A DNA stretch of 22,765 nt from positions 1-22,765 of IMG/VR virus record IMGVR_UViG_3300048113_000901; one strand, 5' to 3'. This DNA is from a virus. A model generated the notes under the pieces. The model saw nothing but the letters and a program-made list of their open reading frames with translations, was not told the DNA's origin and did no database searches. Position 1 is the first letter of the stretch. Each line of letters opens with the position of its first letter. Made by a program: the position numbers and the translations under genes. This document shows, in pieces, positions 15,610 to 22,765 of this stretch.

Positions 15610-18606
15610 ATGAATATGAATAAGTTTCAATTAGGCACTATATTGCCGCAGACACAAGCAATTCCTTTTCAATATACTCCTTTAGGATTGGAAGCTTTTG
15701 CTCAACCTATTGCTATGAAGCAACAAAGGTTTGACACTGTTTTAGGCGCTGTAGAAGATACAGAATTTAATATAGAACATCTTTCTGGCGATAAACAATC
15801 TAAAGAAAAATTACAACAAGAATTAGAAGAACATAAATCTGCTTTACTTGCAGACTTAGATAAAACTTCTAATTATAAAGATGCCGCACGTAGACTTAAA
15901 ACTCTTAATAAAATCTATAACTCAGATGCAGAAATTGCAGGCATTAGAAATCAAGCAGCTTCTTTTGCTGCAGAAGATAAAGCAGCAAGAGAGCGTATAG
16001 ATGGAAAAACTTACACTCAAGACGACTATGAAAAGTGGAAATTTAAAGCACTAAATAGTTATAATGAGCAAGGAGGACTTAATTTTGACAGAGCTACTGG
16101 AAATTATACTCCTATAGATGTATCTCAACGAGGTGATAACTTAGAAAAAGAAATTAGAGACGATGCTCAAAAATCTGCTAAGAGTACTCCTATGCAGATA
16201 AAAGAACTTTATGGCGATATAGATCCTGGTACTATGTCAAGAATAGAAACTCTTTACAAAGAAAGATCTTTAGACCCTACAGCTACTCATCAAGGTATTG
16301 CATTAGAAATAGAAAATTGGCTTAAACAGTCAGATCGTTATAAAAACTTTATTGAGGAAAAAGCAGAGTACGATTTTTACTATGACTCAAGACATAATCC
16401 TAATTTTATTAATGATATTGTCGATAATCAAGAAGCAAAATATAGAGATACTATGTCTACTTATTCTCAACTTGCTCAACAACCAGAAATAGGAAGCGAT
16501 AAAAGACAAGAGTTTCAAAATATAGTAAAAACATTAGGAAGAAATTATAATCAATTTTTAGATTTAAAAGAGCAAGCACAAGCCAGTGGTAAAATGCTAC
16601 CTCTTGCAGAACAACTTTATATAGAAAATGTTAAAGGGGATTATTTAGGAGATGTAGGAAGAGCAGCGGGAGATTTAGTAGATGTAAGACAAGTAACTAA
16701 TAATATTGAAGGAGGTAGTGGATCTGGATCAAAAAGTGGCGGCGCTGCAAAAAAACTTGAAAATTTTGAAGAATATGAAGTAGATACTTCTATTATAGAT
16801 TTTAATTCTAAGAGTGCTCCTATAGCACAAACAGGTTCTACTTCTTCTTTTGATGTAACTGGACAAGAAAAAATATTTAGTAAAGGGCAAGCAGACTTAG
16901 TTAGAGATTTAACTTTTCCTCATGAAGATTCAGAAGCTTATAAAGCTAGTGAAATTATAAATAACGATGACAATATAAATCGTTTAAAAGAAGAAGATCA
17001 AACTAAATTTAGAGCAGTTTCTGAAGACGCAAACGATTTTTATACTCTTATGAAAAGAGATGAAAAGTTTAACAAGAGTATAGAAGACAAAGCTTTACAA
17101 ATAGAAGAACAAAGAAAAATTCTTAATACAGGAACTGCAAATGAAATAGCAGAAGCTACTTCTAAAATTACAGTTTTTAATCAAGACATAAAAGAAACAC
17201 AACTACAAAGAGAAGCAGAGTTCTATGAAATAGATAATTTATTAGACCAAGCTTATTCTAATTCTGATTCTAAAGATGCTATGGGTAATAAATTAGTGCC
17301 TGAATTAAATAACTTTAATCTTACTACTGCTACTAGAAAAGAAAAATACGAAGCATTTTATAATTTATATAAAAATCAACTTGTAACTCAGTCTGATCGT
17401 TTTAGTGAAGCAGAAATTGTTCCTAGTCAAACAGATGCTGATTTAGGTATGTCAGAAGAAGCGCTTAAAGAAATAAGACTTGAAGAGCAAAGACCATTAC
17501 AAGATGAAGGAATTTTAGCTAGAGGAGGAAAAGTTAGTCTAGTGGAAACTCCTACTATATTTATTTCTAGTGCTTTTAATACAGATTATCCTAGTCATAA
17601 AGCAATTCAAACTTTAAGAGAATCTTTAGCTGCTCGTAGTGCTGCAACAACTCATGAAGTTATTGTAGATGAAAAAAGTAATGCATTCACAGAAGGTACT
17701 CTTAAAAGAATTACAGATGAATTTGAAAAAAATCCTCCAGGTTCTCCAGGTGCAGGAAAAGTAGTAAACTTTGATGCAGCTACTGGAAAAATTACTAATG
17801 TATCTGGAGTAACTAATTATAATTTAGAAAATTATGAAGAATCTGCATATGAAGGAACAGCTAAAGGGCCTGAAGAAAATACTATAGATCTTTTTAGATA
17901 TAGTAGAATGCCTTTAGGAAAACCAGAAATAACTAAAATAGTTGCAAGTACAAAAAGAAAAAAAATAGAAGATGTTACTGACAAAGAGGTTAAAGCGTGG
18001 GAAAAAAATAATCCCCAAACTATAATACTTGCGTCAGAAGGTAAAAGTTTTAATATTGATCAAAAAGCTGCTAAAACATTTACAGAAATGGCAGGAGCTG
18101 CGATAGCAGCAGATAATCCTCTTGCTTTTGAAACAATGTTAAATAGTTACTCTTCTATAAATGTTTTAACGGATCCTGATAGAAGAGAAAGATATAACGG
18201 AATGTCTGCGTCTTTACAGCAGTTAATTAAACAAAAAAATACTAACAGAGTATTAACACAAACTCCTAATATATGGCAAAGTGATGGAGAAACTAGTTCG
18301 GGGTATTTTTTAGATTATAGGTTTGAAGAAAATACAGGTATAATAGTAGACGTTAGTCAAATTACTATAGATAATGCAACAGGAGAACAGTTATCAAACA
18401 CTCCAGTAACTACTCATACAATGCCTGGTATAAATTCTCAAAGTATTAGAGCTATGGATGTTTTTTACGGAGTAGGAAATGATGATGACGTAGTAACAAA
18501 TCCACAAGCAAACTTAGGAGAACAGTCTTTTCTTCCTGCAAGTTTTCTACCTTTAGACTATTTAAAGCTAGCGCATAGATACGGAGTACGTAGATACGGT
18601 AAATAA
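15610..18606 (+). CDS. Virion cargo protein, crAss-like, long helical
   Basis: 998 residues. The N-terminus (FQLGTILPQTQAIPFQYTPL, GLEAFAQPIAMKQQRFDTV) resembles the start of crAss-like cargo proteins encoded directly after the muzzle and lytic genes. Residues about 30-360 are charged, mostly helical and rich in E, K, Q and A. A flexible linker EGGSGSGSKSGGAAKK lies near 366-381. The second half (about 385-998) alternates helical parts with mixed beta parts and ends in basic residues (HRYGVRRYGK). There is no enzymatic motif, signal peptide or membrane helix. Packaged internal proteins of this design are expected to be unfolded, threaded through the tail and ejected with the DNA. Two possible starts (15610, 15616) follow an A-rich leader. 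The next gene begins after 16 bases. Confidence 0.7.
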   Translation: MNMNKFQLGTILPQTQAIPFQYTPLGLEAFAQPIAMKQQRFDTVLGAVEDTEFNIEHLSGDKQSKEKLQQELEEHKSALLADLDKTSNYKDAARRLKTLNKIYNSDAEIAGIRNQAASFAAEDKAARERIDGKTYTQDDYEKWKFKALNSYNEQGGLNFDRATGNYTPIDVSQRGDNLEKEIRDDAQKSAKSTPMQIKELYGDIDPGTMSRIETLYKERSLDPTATHQGIALEIENWLKQSDRYKNFIEEKAEYDFYYDSRHNPNFINDIVDNQEAKYRDTMSTYSQLAQQPEIGSDKRQEFQNIVKTLGRNYNQFLDLKEQAQASGKMLPLAEQLYIENVKGDYLGDVGRAAGDLVDVRQVTNNIEGGSGSGSKSGGAAKKLENFEEYEVDTSIIDFNSKSAPIAQTGSTSSFDVTGQEKIFSKGQADLVRDLTFPHEDSEAYKASEIINNDDNINRLKEEDQTKFRAVSEDANDFYTLMKRDEKFNKSIEDKALQIEEQRKILNTGTANEIAEATSKITVFNQDIKETQLQREAEFYEIDNLLDQAYSNSDSKDAMGNKLVPELNNFNLTTATRKEKYEAFYNLYKNQLVTQSDRFSEAEIVPSQTDADLGMSEEALKEIRLEEQRPLQDEGILARGGKVSLVETPTIFISSAFNTDYPSHKAIQTLRESLAARSAATTHEVIVDEKSNAFTEGTLKRITDEFEKNPPGSPGAGKVVNFDAATGKITNVSGVTNYNLENYEESAYEGTAKGPEENTIDLFRYSRMPLGKPEITKIVASTKRKKIEDVTDKEVKAWEKNNPQTIILASEGKSFNIDQKAAKTFTEMAGAAIAADNPLAFETMLNSYSSINVLTDPDRRERYNGMSASLQQLIKQKNTNRVLTQTPNIWQSDGETSSGYFLDYRFEENTGIIVDVSQITIDNATGEQLSNTPVTTHTMPGINSQSIRAMDVFYGVGNDDDVVTNPQANLGEQSFLPASFLPLDYLKLAHRYGVRRYGK

Positions 18607-18610
18607 TTTT

Positions 18611-18618
18611 TATCTTTG
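18611..18618 (+). promoter_or_regulatory. TAnnTTTG promoter box predicting a leaderless transcript
   Basis: TATCTTTG is an exact -7 consensus match in the 16-base gap before the third cargo gene. It starts 12 bases before the ATG at 18623, the same distance as the box at 3870. There is no Shine-Dalgarno in the remaining 4 bases (AAAC). It may give this large gene its own transcript in addition to read-through. No -33 TTG is visible upstream. Confidence 0.45.
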
Positions 18619-18622
18619 AAAC

Positions 18623-21600
18623 ATGGAAGAAGAAGAGTACTTAGATGATTCTAAAAAAGTAGAAGTTAAAGGTGTAGAAACTGCTCCTATTGCAGAAGAG
18701 GTTATACAACCTGTCGAAGATATTGTAGTAGATATAGAAGAGCCTAAAAAAACTAAAACTAAAACTGCTAATACTAAAGATGTCACTAAACCTATTATTG
18801 ATACTACTTCTGCAGTAGAAGAAGAAGTACAAACAAAAGATATTTTTGACGATTTAAGAAAAAAACCTTTTCCTGCAGCTATGGAGTTTTCTACTCCTAA
18901 GACATCGCAAGAAGCTTTTTCTAGACAATTAGGATCAAGAGCCGCTGCTCCTACTACTTCTACTATAAAAGGATTTACAGGAATAGTAGATTACGATGCT
19001 TTACAAGAGATATATGCTCCAGTAGATTTAGCTGCTGGAATTCCTGATCCACAAGAGCGTGAAAGTTTTATAGCTAGTAATGGCAGTAAAATGGTAAAAC
19101 TTTTTAATGAAAATGATTTTGGAGTAAAGTTTGAATCTGATTTAGCAGACTTAGCAAAGTATAAAGAAAAACAATATCCATTAGCAGTTAAAAAGTTTAT
19201 AGACGACCTAGATGCAAATCAAGGATGGATGGCAGAAACATCGCTTACCTTTGCTAAATTTATAGGCAAGATAGCAGTAGGTGTACCTGCTACTATGTTA
19301 GCTTCAATATATGGAGCAGGGTCTGCATTAGTTAATTGGGATTCCCGTAAGTTTTACGACAATGCTGTAATGGACGCTGCAGAATATTTAGACCAATCCG
19401 TAGATAAATATACTGCTATATATGGAGGATCAGATGTTTTTGATTTTGAAATAAATCCAGATACAGGAATATACGAATTTAAACAAAAAGATTTTTTAGC
19501 TAGAATGGCTTCTGATCCTTTAAAATCTATTAATGCCGACGTAGTTCCTGCTGCAGCTTTTATTGCAGATATGGTTATTTCTGAAAGTGCTTTTGGAGCA
19601 TTAACTGCCGCTACAGGAGGTTTAGCTACAGGAGGACTTGCAGTAAATACTGCTAGGTTAGCAAATAAAGCAAAACAATTAAGTGGTTGGGCTACAAGAA
19701 CAGGACAATATTCTAAAGCTAATCGCATACTAAGAGGAATAGACAAAGTAGACGATGTTAAAGCTGCTGCAGATATAGCAGAAAAAACACAAAGATATAG
19801 ATCTGCTTTTGGAACAATAGGATCTATGTATCGTTCTTCTGCTTACGAATCTGCTTTAATAGCTAGAGACACAGATAAACATACATTAGAACTATTAATT
19901 TCTCAGCATAAAGAACGTGAAGGTACAGAACCTACAAAATTAGATTTAGCAAGATATAAAGATTTGGCTAAAAGTGCGGGGGAACAAGCTTACGGTCTTA
20001 ATGCAATATTAGTAGGTGGTAGTAACTTAATACAATTTCCTAGACTACTAACAAAAAACTATAGAGTAGCGTCTTCTAGAAAAGGAGTATTTAATTCTTT
20101 AAAGCTAGGAGGAACTCAATTTAAAAACGGAAAGCATATAGCAAATGTAGATGCTAAAAAATATTTAAAAACTTTAGGTTATGCTAAAGCCGCTATTAAA
20201 GGAGGTATAACAGAAGGATTTGAAGAACTTTCTCAAGGTGCACTAGAAGAAGGATTAGTAGATTATTTTGCATCTAAGTACAGCGAAGACTCTAATAGAA
20301 ATGGTTTAGAACTAATAAATGCAATAACAAATAAAGCTTCCACATACCTAAATACTGTTGAAGGACGAGATAGTGTTACTATTGGAGCAATGATGGGTAT
20401 GTTAGGAATTAGAGTTCCTTTTGTTAAAAAAAGCGATTCTAAGTTAGGGTTCTCTCTTACTACAAAAGGTTTTGGCGGAGCTCGACAAGAAATCCAAGAA
20501 ACTAGAAAAAAAATAGATGAAGCTAGATCTACTGCAGAAAGTTTAAATTCTAATTTAAATTTTAATCCTGTATTAAGCGCTACTTTTGAAAACTCTACAC
20601 GGCATACGCAGAGCCAAAAAAACATGGATGCTGCAGCTAATAACGGAGATACTTACAGATATAAAAATTCAGAATTTGATTCTTTGTTTAGTCTTGTGCA
20701 CACAAGAACTAAATTAGGATTAGAAGATACAATAGCACAAGAATTGGATGGTGCTTTAGAAATGCCTATTGAAAAGTTTAACGAAACTTATGCTACTAAA
20801 GGAGTAGAAAATTATACAGAAGAAACTAGGGCCCAAGCTGTAGAGTCTGCTAAAAATACTGCTGCTAAAATGGTAGATTCTATAAAAAGTGTAGAAGCTC
20901 TATTAGCAAATAAAAAACCTGATCTTTTAACAAGGGCTGCTGAAGAAGCCTGGTTAGCAGTAACTGGCAAAGAGGCAAAAACTACTTTAGATCTTTCACA
21001 AGTAGAACAAGGTATTAAAGACCAAATGGTTTATTTACATGCTGCAGTAGAAAATACTTCAAAACGTGAAGCAGAGCTTTTAGAACAAATAAGAGAAAAA
21101 ACTAATCACAGTTTTCCTTTGTCTACATTAGATAGATTATTAACACAAGTTTCTGGAGTAAGAATAGAAGACGGCAAACTTACATTTAGTAATAGAGCTC
21201 AACAAGTAAAAGAAGAAGTTCTTAAAGAATATAAAAATCTTTTAGAGTCTTATAAAGAAGAAGATCCTGTTAATTATAACATGAACGTAGCAGAAGTATC
21301 TGATTTACTTGATGATGTTTTAAAATTAAAAATTAGAAGAGGAGAAGCTTCTAGAATGTACCGTGAGCTTTTTACAGAAAAAGGATCTAAAGAATTTGCT
21401 GATTTTGCAGTATCTTTATCTATTGCTGCAGATAAAAAAAGAAATAAGATATTAAAAGATATTATTAAAAAAGAAACAGAAGAAACTAGAAATGCAACTC
21501 TTGCTAGGCAACAAAAAAATGAACTTTCTGTTTCTGGAAATACTGGTATTGTTGATGCTAAAATAAATTCTGACACAGTAAACGGTATAAAAGAAATACA

Positions 21601-22765
21601 AGCTAGAGAAGAAGACCCTACTAATTCTGATGAAGATTTAGTAGACGGTATGCTAAAAACTTTAGATAATTATCCTGGCCTACTTACATTAGTAAAAGAA
21701 AGATTAGAAGACAGAGGAGTCCCTACTGAGGGTATTGCTGTAGCTGCACAAATTCAGTTAAGAGATTCTGACGGAACTATGTTAAGTAATTTCTTTAAAG
21801 AAATAGCTATTCTAAAAAAAGAAGTAAAGGCTATGGAAGATGCCATAGGAGATACTTTTAAAGCAGATACAGCAGATCAATTAGGACAAGTACAATCTAA
21901 AGACGGTGAACCTGTTTTAGACAAAGATGTAATAGAAAGCGATGTTTCAGAAGCTCTTTCTAAAGGAAAACAAGTTACTAAAAACTTAACTATTATAAAT
22001 ACTTTTGACAAAAAAATAGAAGGAGGAAAAACTGTAAAAGGAGAAGACGGAAGAGCGGTTAAACATTCTGTAAATAAACAGTATTATCCTCTAGACGCTA
22101 ACAAAATTAATGATCCTGATTTTTTAAATAATTTAAAACTTACTTCAGAAAAACATAATTTTACTTTTAGAGTACAAAAAGACAATCCTTATAACAATAC
22201 TGCTAGTGTAGAAAACATGGCTATTGAAGTTGTTTACGTAGATCCTGTAACACAAGAAGAAACATTTATTTCTAGATTACCTGCTTACAAAAAAGGAATG
22301 CCTAAACAATTGTTAGAGCTTAGAGAAGAGGTATTAAAAAGATCAGAAGTTACAGAAGATGTTAGTGAAGACAACGTCAAAAGAATTCAAGAAATAAAAG
22401 CTAGAAAAAAAGAAATTAAAAAAGAGCTTAAAGAAAAACCTAAAACTCCTGCTTTAGAACCTATTATTTCTACAAATGAACTTGCTTTAGAACAAGAAAA
22501 AACTGCTCTTGAAGAAGAACAAAAACTTGATAGTCCTAATAAAAAAATTATAGCAGGGCATAAAATTCGTATCAAAGAATTAGAAAAAATAATTAAAGAG
22601 GAAGCTATTATAGTAGAACCAACACAACAAACTAGTGGGGTTAAATCTGAAAATATATCAAGTAAAGGATCAGAGTTTGCAAAGAAGCTAACTAATCCTG
22701 GAAATAACTTAAAAGTTACATATAAAGGAAGAGAGTTTAGAAATGCAGAGCATGCTTATCAAACG
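18623..22765 (+). CDS. Giant multidomain cargo-like protein, 3' end cut by window; NADAR-like segment at its end
   Basis: Open for 1381 codons from the ATG at 18623 with no stop before the window ends. Residues 1-60 are acidic, disordered and then lysine/threonine-rich (EEEEYLDDSKK, KKTKTKTANTK). Hydrophobic glycine/alanine-rich segments occur near 210-240 (KFIGKIAVGVPATMLASIYG), 312-350 (VVPAAAFIADMVI, then GALTAATGGLATGGLAVNTA) and near 590-600 (TIGAMMGMLGI). Near 530 is GGITEGFEELSQGALEEG, recalled from crAss-like cargo proteins. Most of 640-1150 is charged helix. Residues about 1250-1340 are highly charged coiled-coil linker. From about 1342, SSKGSEFAKKLTNPGNNL and VTYKGREFRNAEHAYQT resemble the NADAR fold, with the E-H-A-Y-Q core of its active site. 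The plan suggests an ejected multi-enzyme (polyvalent-type) protein; downstream domains are not visible. It lies in the slot where crAss-like phages encode their very large virion proteins. Confidence 0.75.
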   Translation, partial: MEEEEYLDDSKKVEVKGVETAPIAEEVIQPVEDIVVDIEEPKKTKTKTANTKDVTKPIIDTTSAVEEEVQTKDIFDDLRKKPFPAAMEFSTPKTSQEAFSRQLGSRAAAPTTSTIKGFTGIVDYDALQEIYAPVDLAAGIPDPQERESFIASNGSKMVKLFNENDFGVKFESDLADLAKYKEKQYPLAVKKFIDDLDANQGWMAETSLTFAKFIGKIAVGVPATMLASIYGAGSALVNWDSRKFYDNAVMDAAEYLDQSVDKYTAIYGGSDVFDFEINPDTGIYEFKQKDFLARMASDPLKSINADVVPAAAFIADMVISESAFGALTAATGGLATGGLAVNTARLANKAKQLSGWATRTGQYSKANRILRGIDKVDDVKAAADIAEKTQRYRSAFGTIGSMYRSSAYESALIARDTDKHTLELLISQHKEREGTEPTKLDLARYKDLAKSAGEQAYGLNAILVGGSNLIQFPRLLTKNYRVASSRKGVFNSLKLGGTQFKNGKHIANVDAKKYLKTLGYAKAAIKGGITEGFEELSQGALEEGLVDYFASKYSEDSNRNGLELINAITNKASTYLNTVEGRDSVTIGAMMGMLGIRVPFVKKSDSKLGFSLTTKGFGGARQEIQETRKKIDEARSTAESLNSNLNFNPVLSATFENSTRHTQSQKNMDAAANNGDTYRYKNSEFDSLFSLVHTRTKLGLEDTIAQELDGALEMPIEKFNETYATKGVENYTEETRAQAVESAKNTAAKMVDSIKSVEALLANKKPDLLTRAAEEAWLAVTGKEAKTTLDLSQVEQGIKDQMVYLHAAVENTSKREAELLEQIREKTNHSFPLSTLDRLLTQVSGVRIEDGKLTFSNRAQQVKEEVLKEYKNLLESYKEEDPVNYNMNVAEVSDLLDDVLKLKIRRGEASRMYRELFTEKGSKEFADFAVSLSIAADKKRNKILKDIIKKETEETRNATLARQQKNELSVSGNTGIVDAKINSDTVNGIKEIQAREEDPTNSDEDLVDGMLKTLDNYPGLLTLVKERLEDRGVPTEGIAVAAQIQLRDSDGTMLSNFFKEIAILKKEVKAMEDAIGDTFKADTADQLGQVQSKDGEPVLDKDVIESDVSEALSKGKQVTKNLTIINTFDKKIEGGKTVKGEDGRAVKHSVNKQYYPLDANKINDPDFLNNLKLTSEKHNFTFRVQKDNPYNNTASVENMAIEVVYVDPVTQEETFISRLPAYKKGMPKQLLELREEVLKRSEVTEDVSEDNVKRIQEIKARKKEIKKELKEKPKTPALEPIISTNELALEQEKTALEEEQKLDSPNKKIIAGHKIRIKELEKIIKEEAIIVEPTQQTSGVKSENISSKGSEFAKKLTNPGNNLKVTYKGREFRNAEHAYQT

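Noticed and set aside
19354-19746. A 130-residue open frame on the minus strand, with similar ones at 20263-20625, 21274-21576 and 22387-22575
   Set aside because: All lie fully inside the long + strand cargo gene, lack plausible leaders and have compositions typical of antisense shadows of an A-rich gene.
1-22765. tRNA genes, CRISPR arrays, insertion sequences and large inverted repeats
   Set aside because: Reading both strands showed no cloverleaf, regular repeat-spacer pattern, transposase or terminal inverted repeat; genes fill almost the entire window.

Overview
The window looks like part of the late region of a tailed double-stranded DNA phage of the crAss-like type (Crassvirales). The likely host is a member of the Bacteroidota, possibly a flavobacterium. 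Four observations point this way. The base composition is AT-rich. Most start codons follow A-rich leaders rather than Shine-Dalgarno sequences. TAnnTTTG elements, the Bacteroidota -7 promoter consensus, sit in front of some genes. The run of genes HU/IHF-like ring protein, small protein, ring protein 1, very large muzzle protein and giant cargo proteins is the crAss-like neck-to-cargo order. All 14 complete genes are on the + strand, nearly abutting, and the standard genetic code fits. Stops are 12 TAA and 2 TAG, with no TGA.

Layout. Bases 36-1057 hold a receptor-binding or tail-fibre-type protein and a 55-residue partner, closed by a strong Rho-independent terminator (1065-1099). Bases 1111-3027 are a membrane-protein cluster that reads as a lysis cassette: a phage holin, a TTG-start protein with one membrane anchor and a coiled coil, a two-helix membrane protein, and a protein with hydrophobic segments at both ends. 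Bases 3056-3862 encode a DEDDy-type 3'-5' exonuclease with a C-terminal zinc ribbon; it is the only gene with a classical Shine-Dalgarno, so it may be an insertion. Bases 3882-6172 carry neck components: a putative ring or neck protein, an HU/IHF-fold ring protein, a 78-residue protein, and the ring protein next to the muzzle. Bases 6175-10725 encode the muzzle (tail stabilisation protein). Bases 10725-22765 encode three giant proteins judged to be packaged virion cargo. The third runs off the window after 1381 codons without a stop.

How the genes work together. The fibre would bind the host. The ring proteins and muzzle would form the short tail channel. The cargo proteins would be ejected with the DNA; the first carries a T4-type lysozyme domain and a glucosaminidase domain, so it can plausibly open a path through peptidoglycan on entry. 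The lysis cassette would release progeny. The most notable item is at the very end: the third cargo-like protein begins a segment resembling the NADAR family (ADP-ribosyl/N-glycosidase fold) just where the window stops, which raises the possibility of an injected counter-defence activity. A second candidate novelty is a set of promoter-like boxes lying exactly 12 bases upstream of three start codons, a geometry that predicts leaderless late mRNAs.

I saw no tRNA, CRISPR array, insertion sequence or integrase, and no gene-free stretch longer than about 60 bases.
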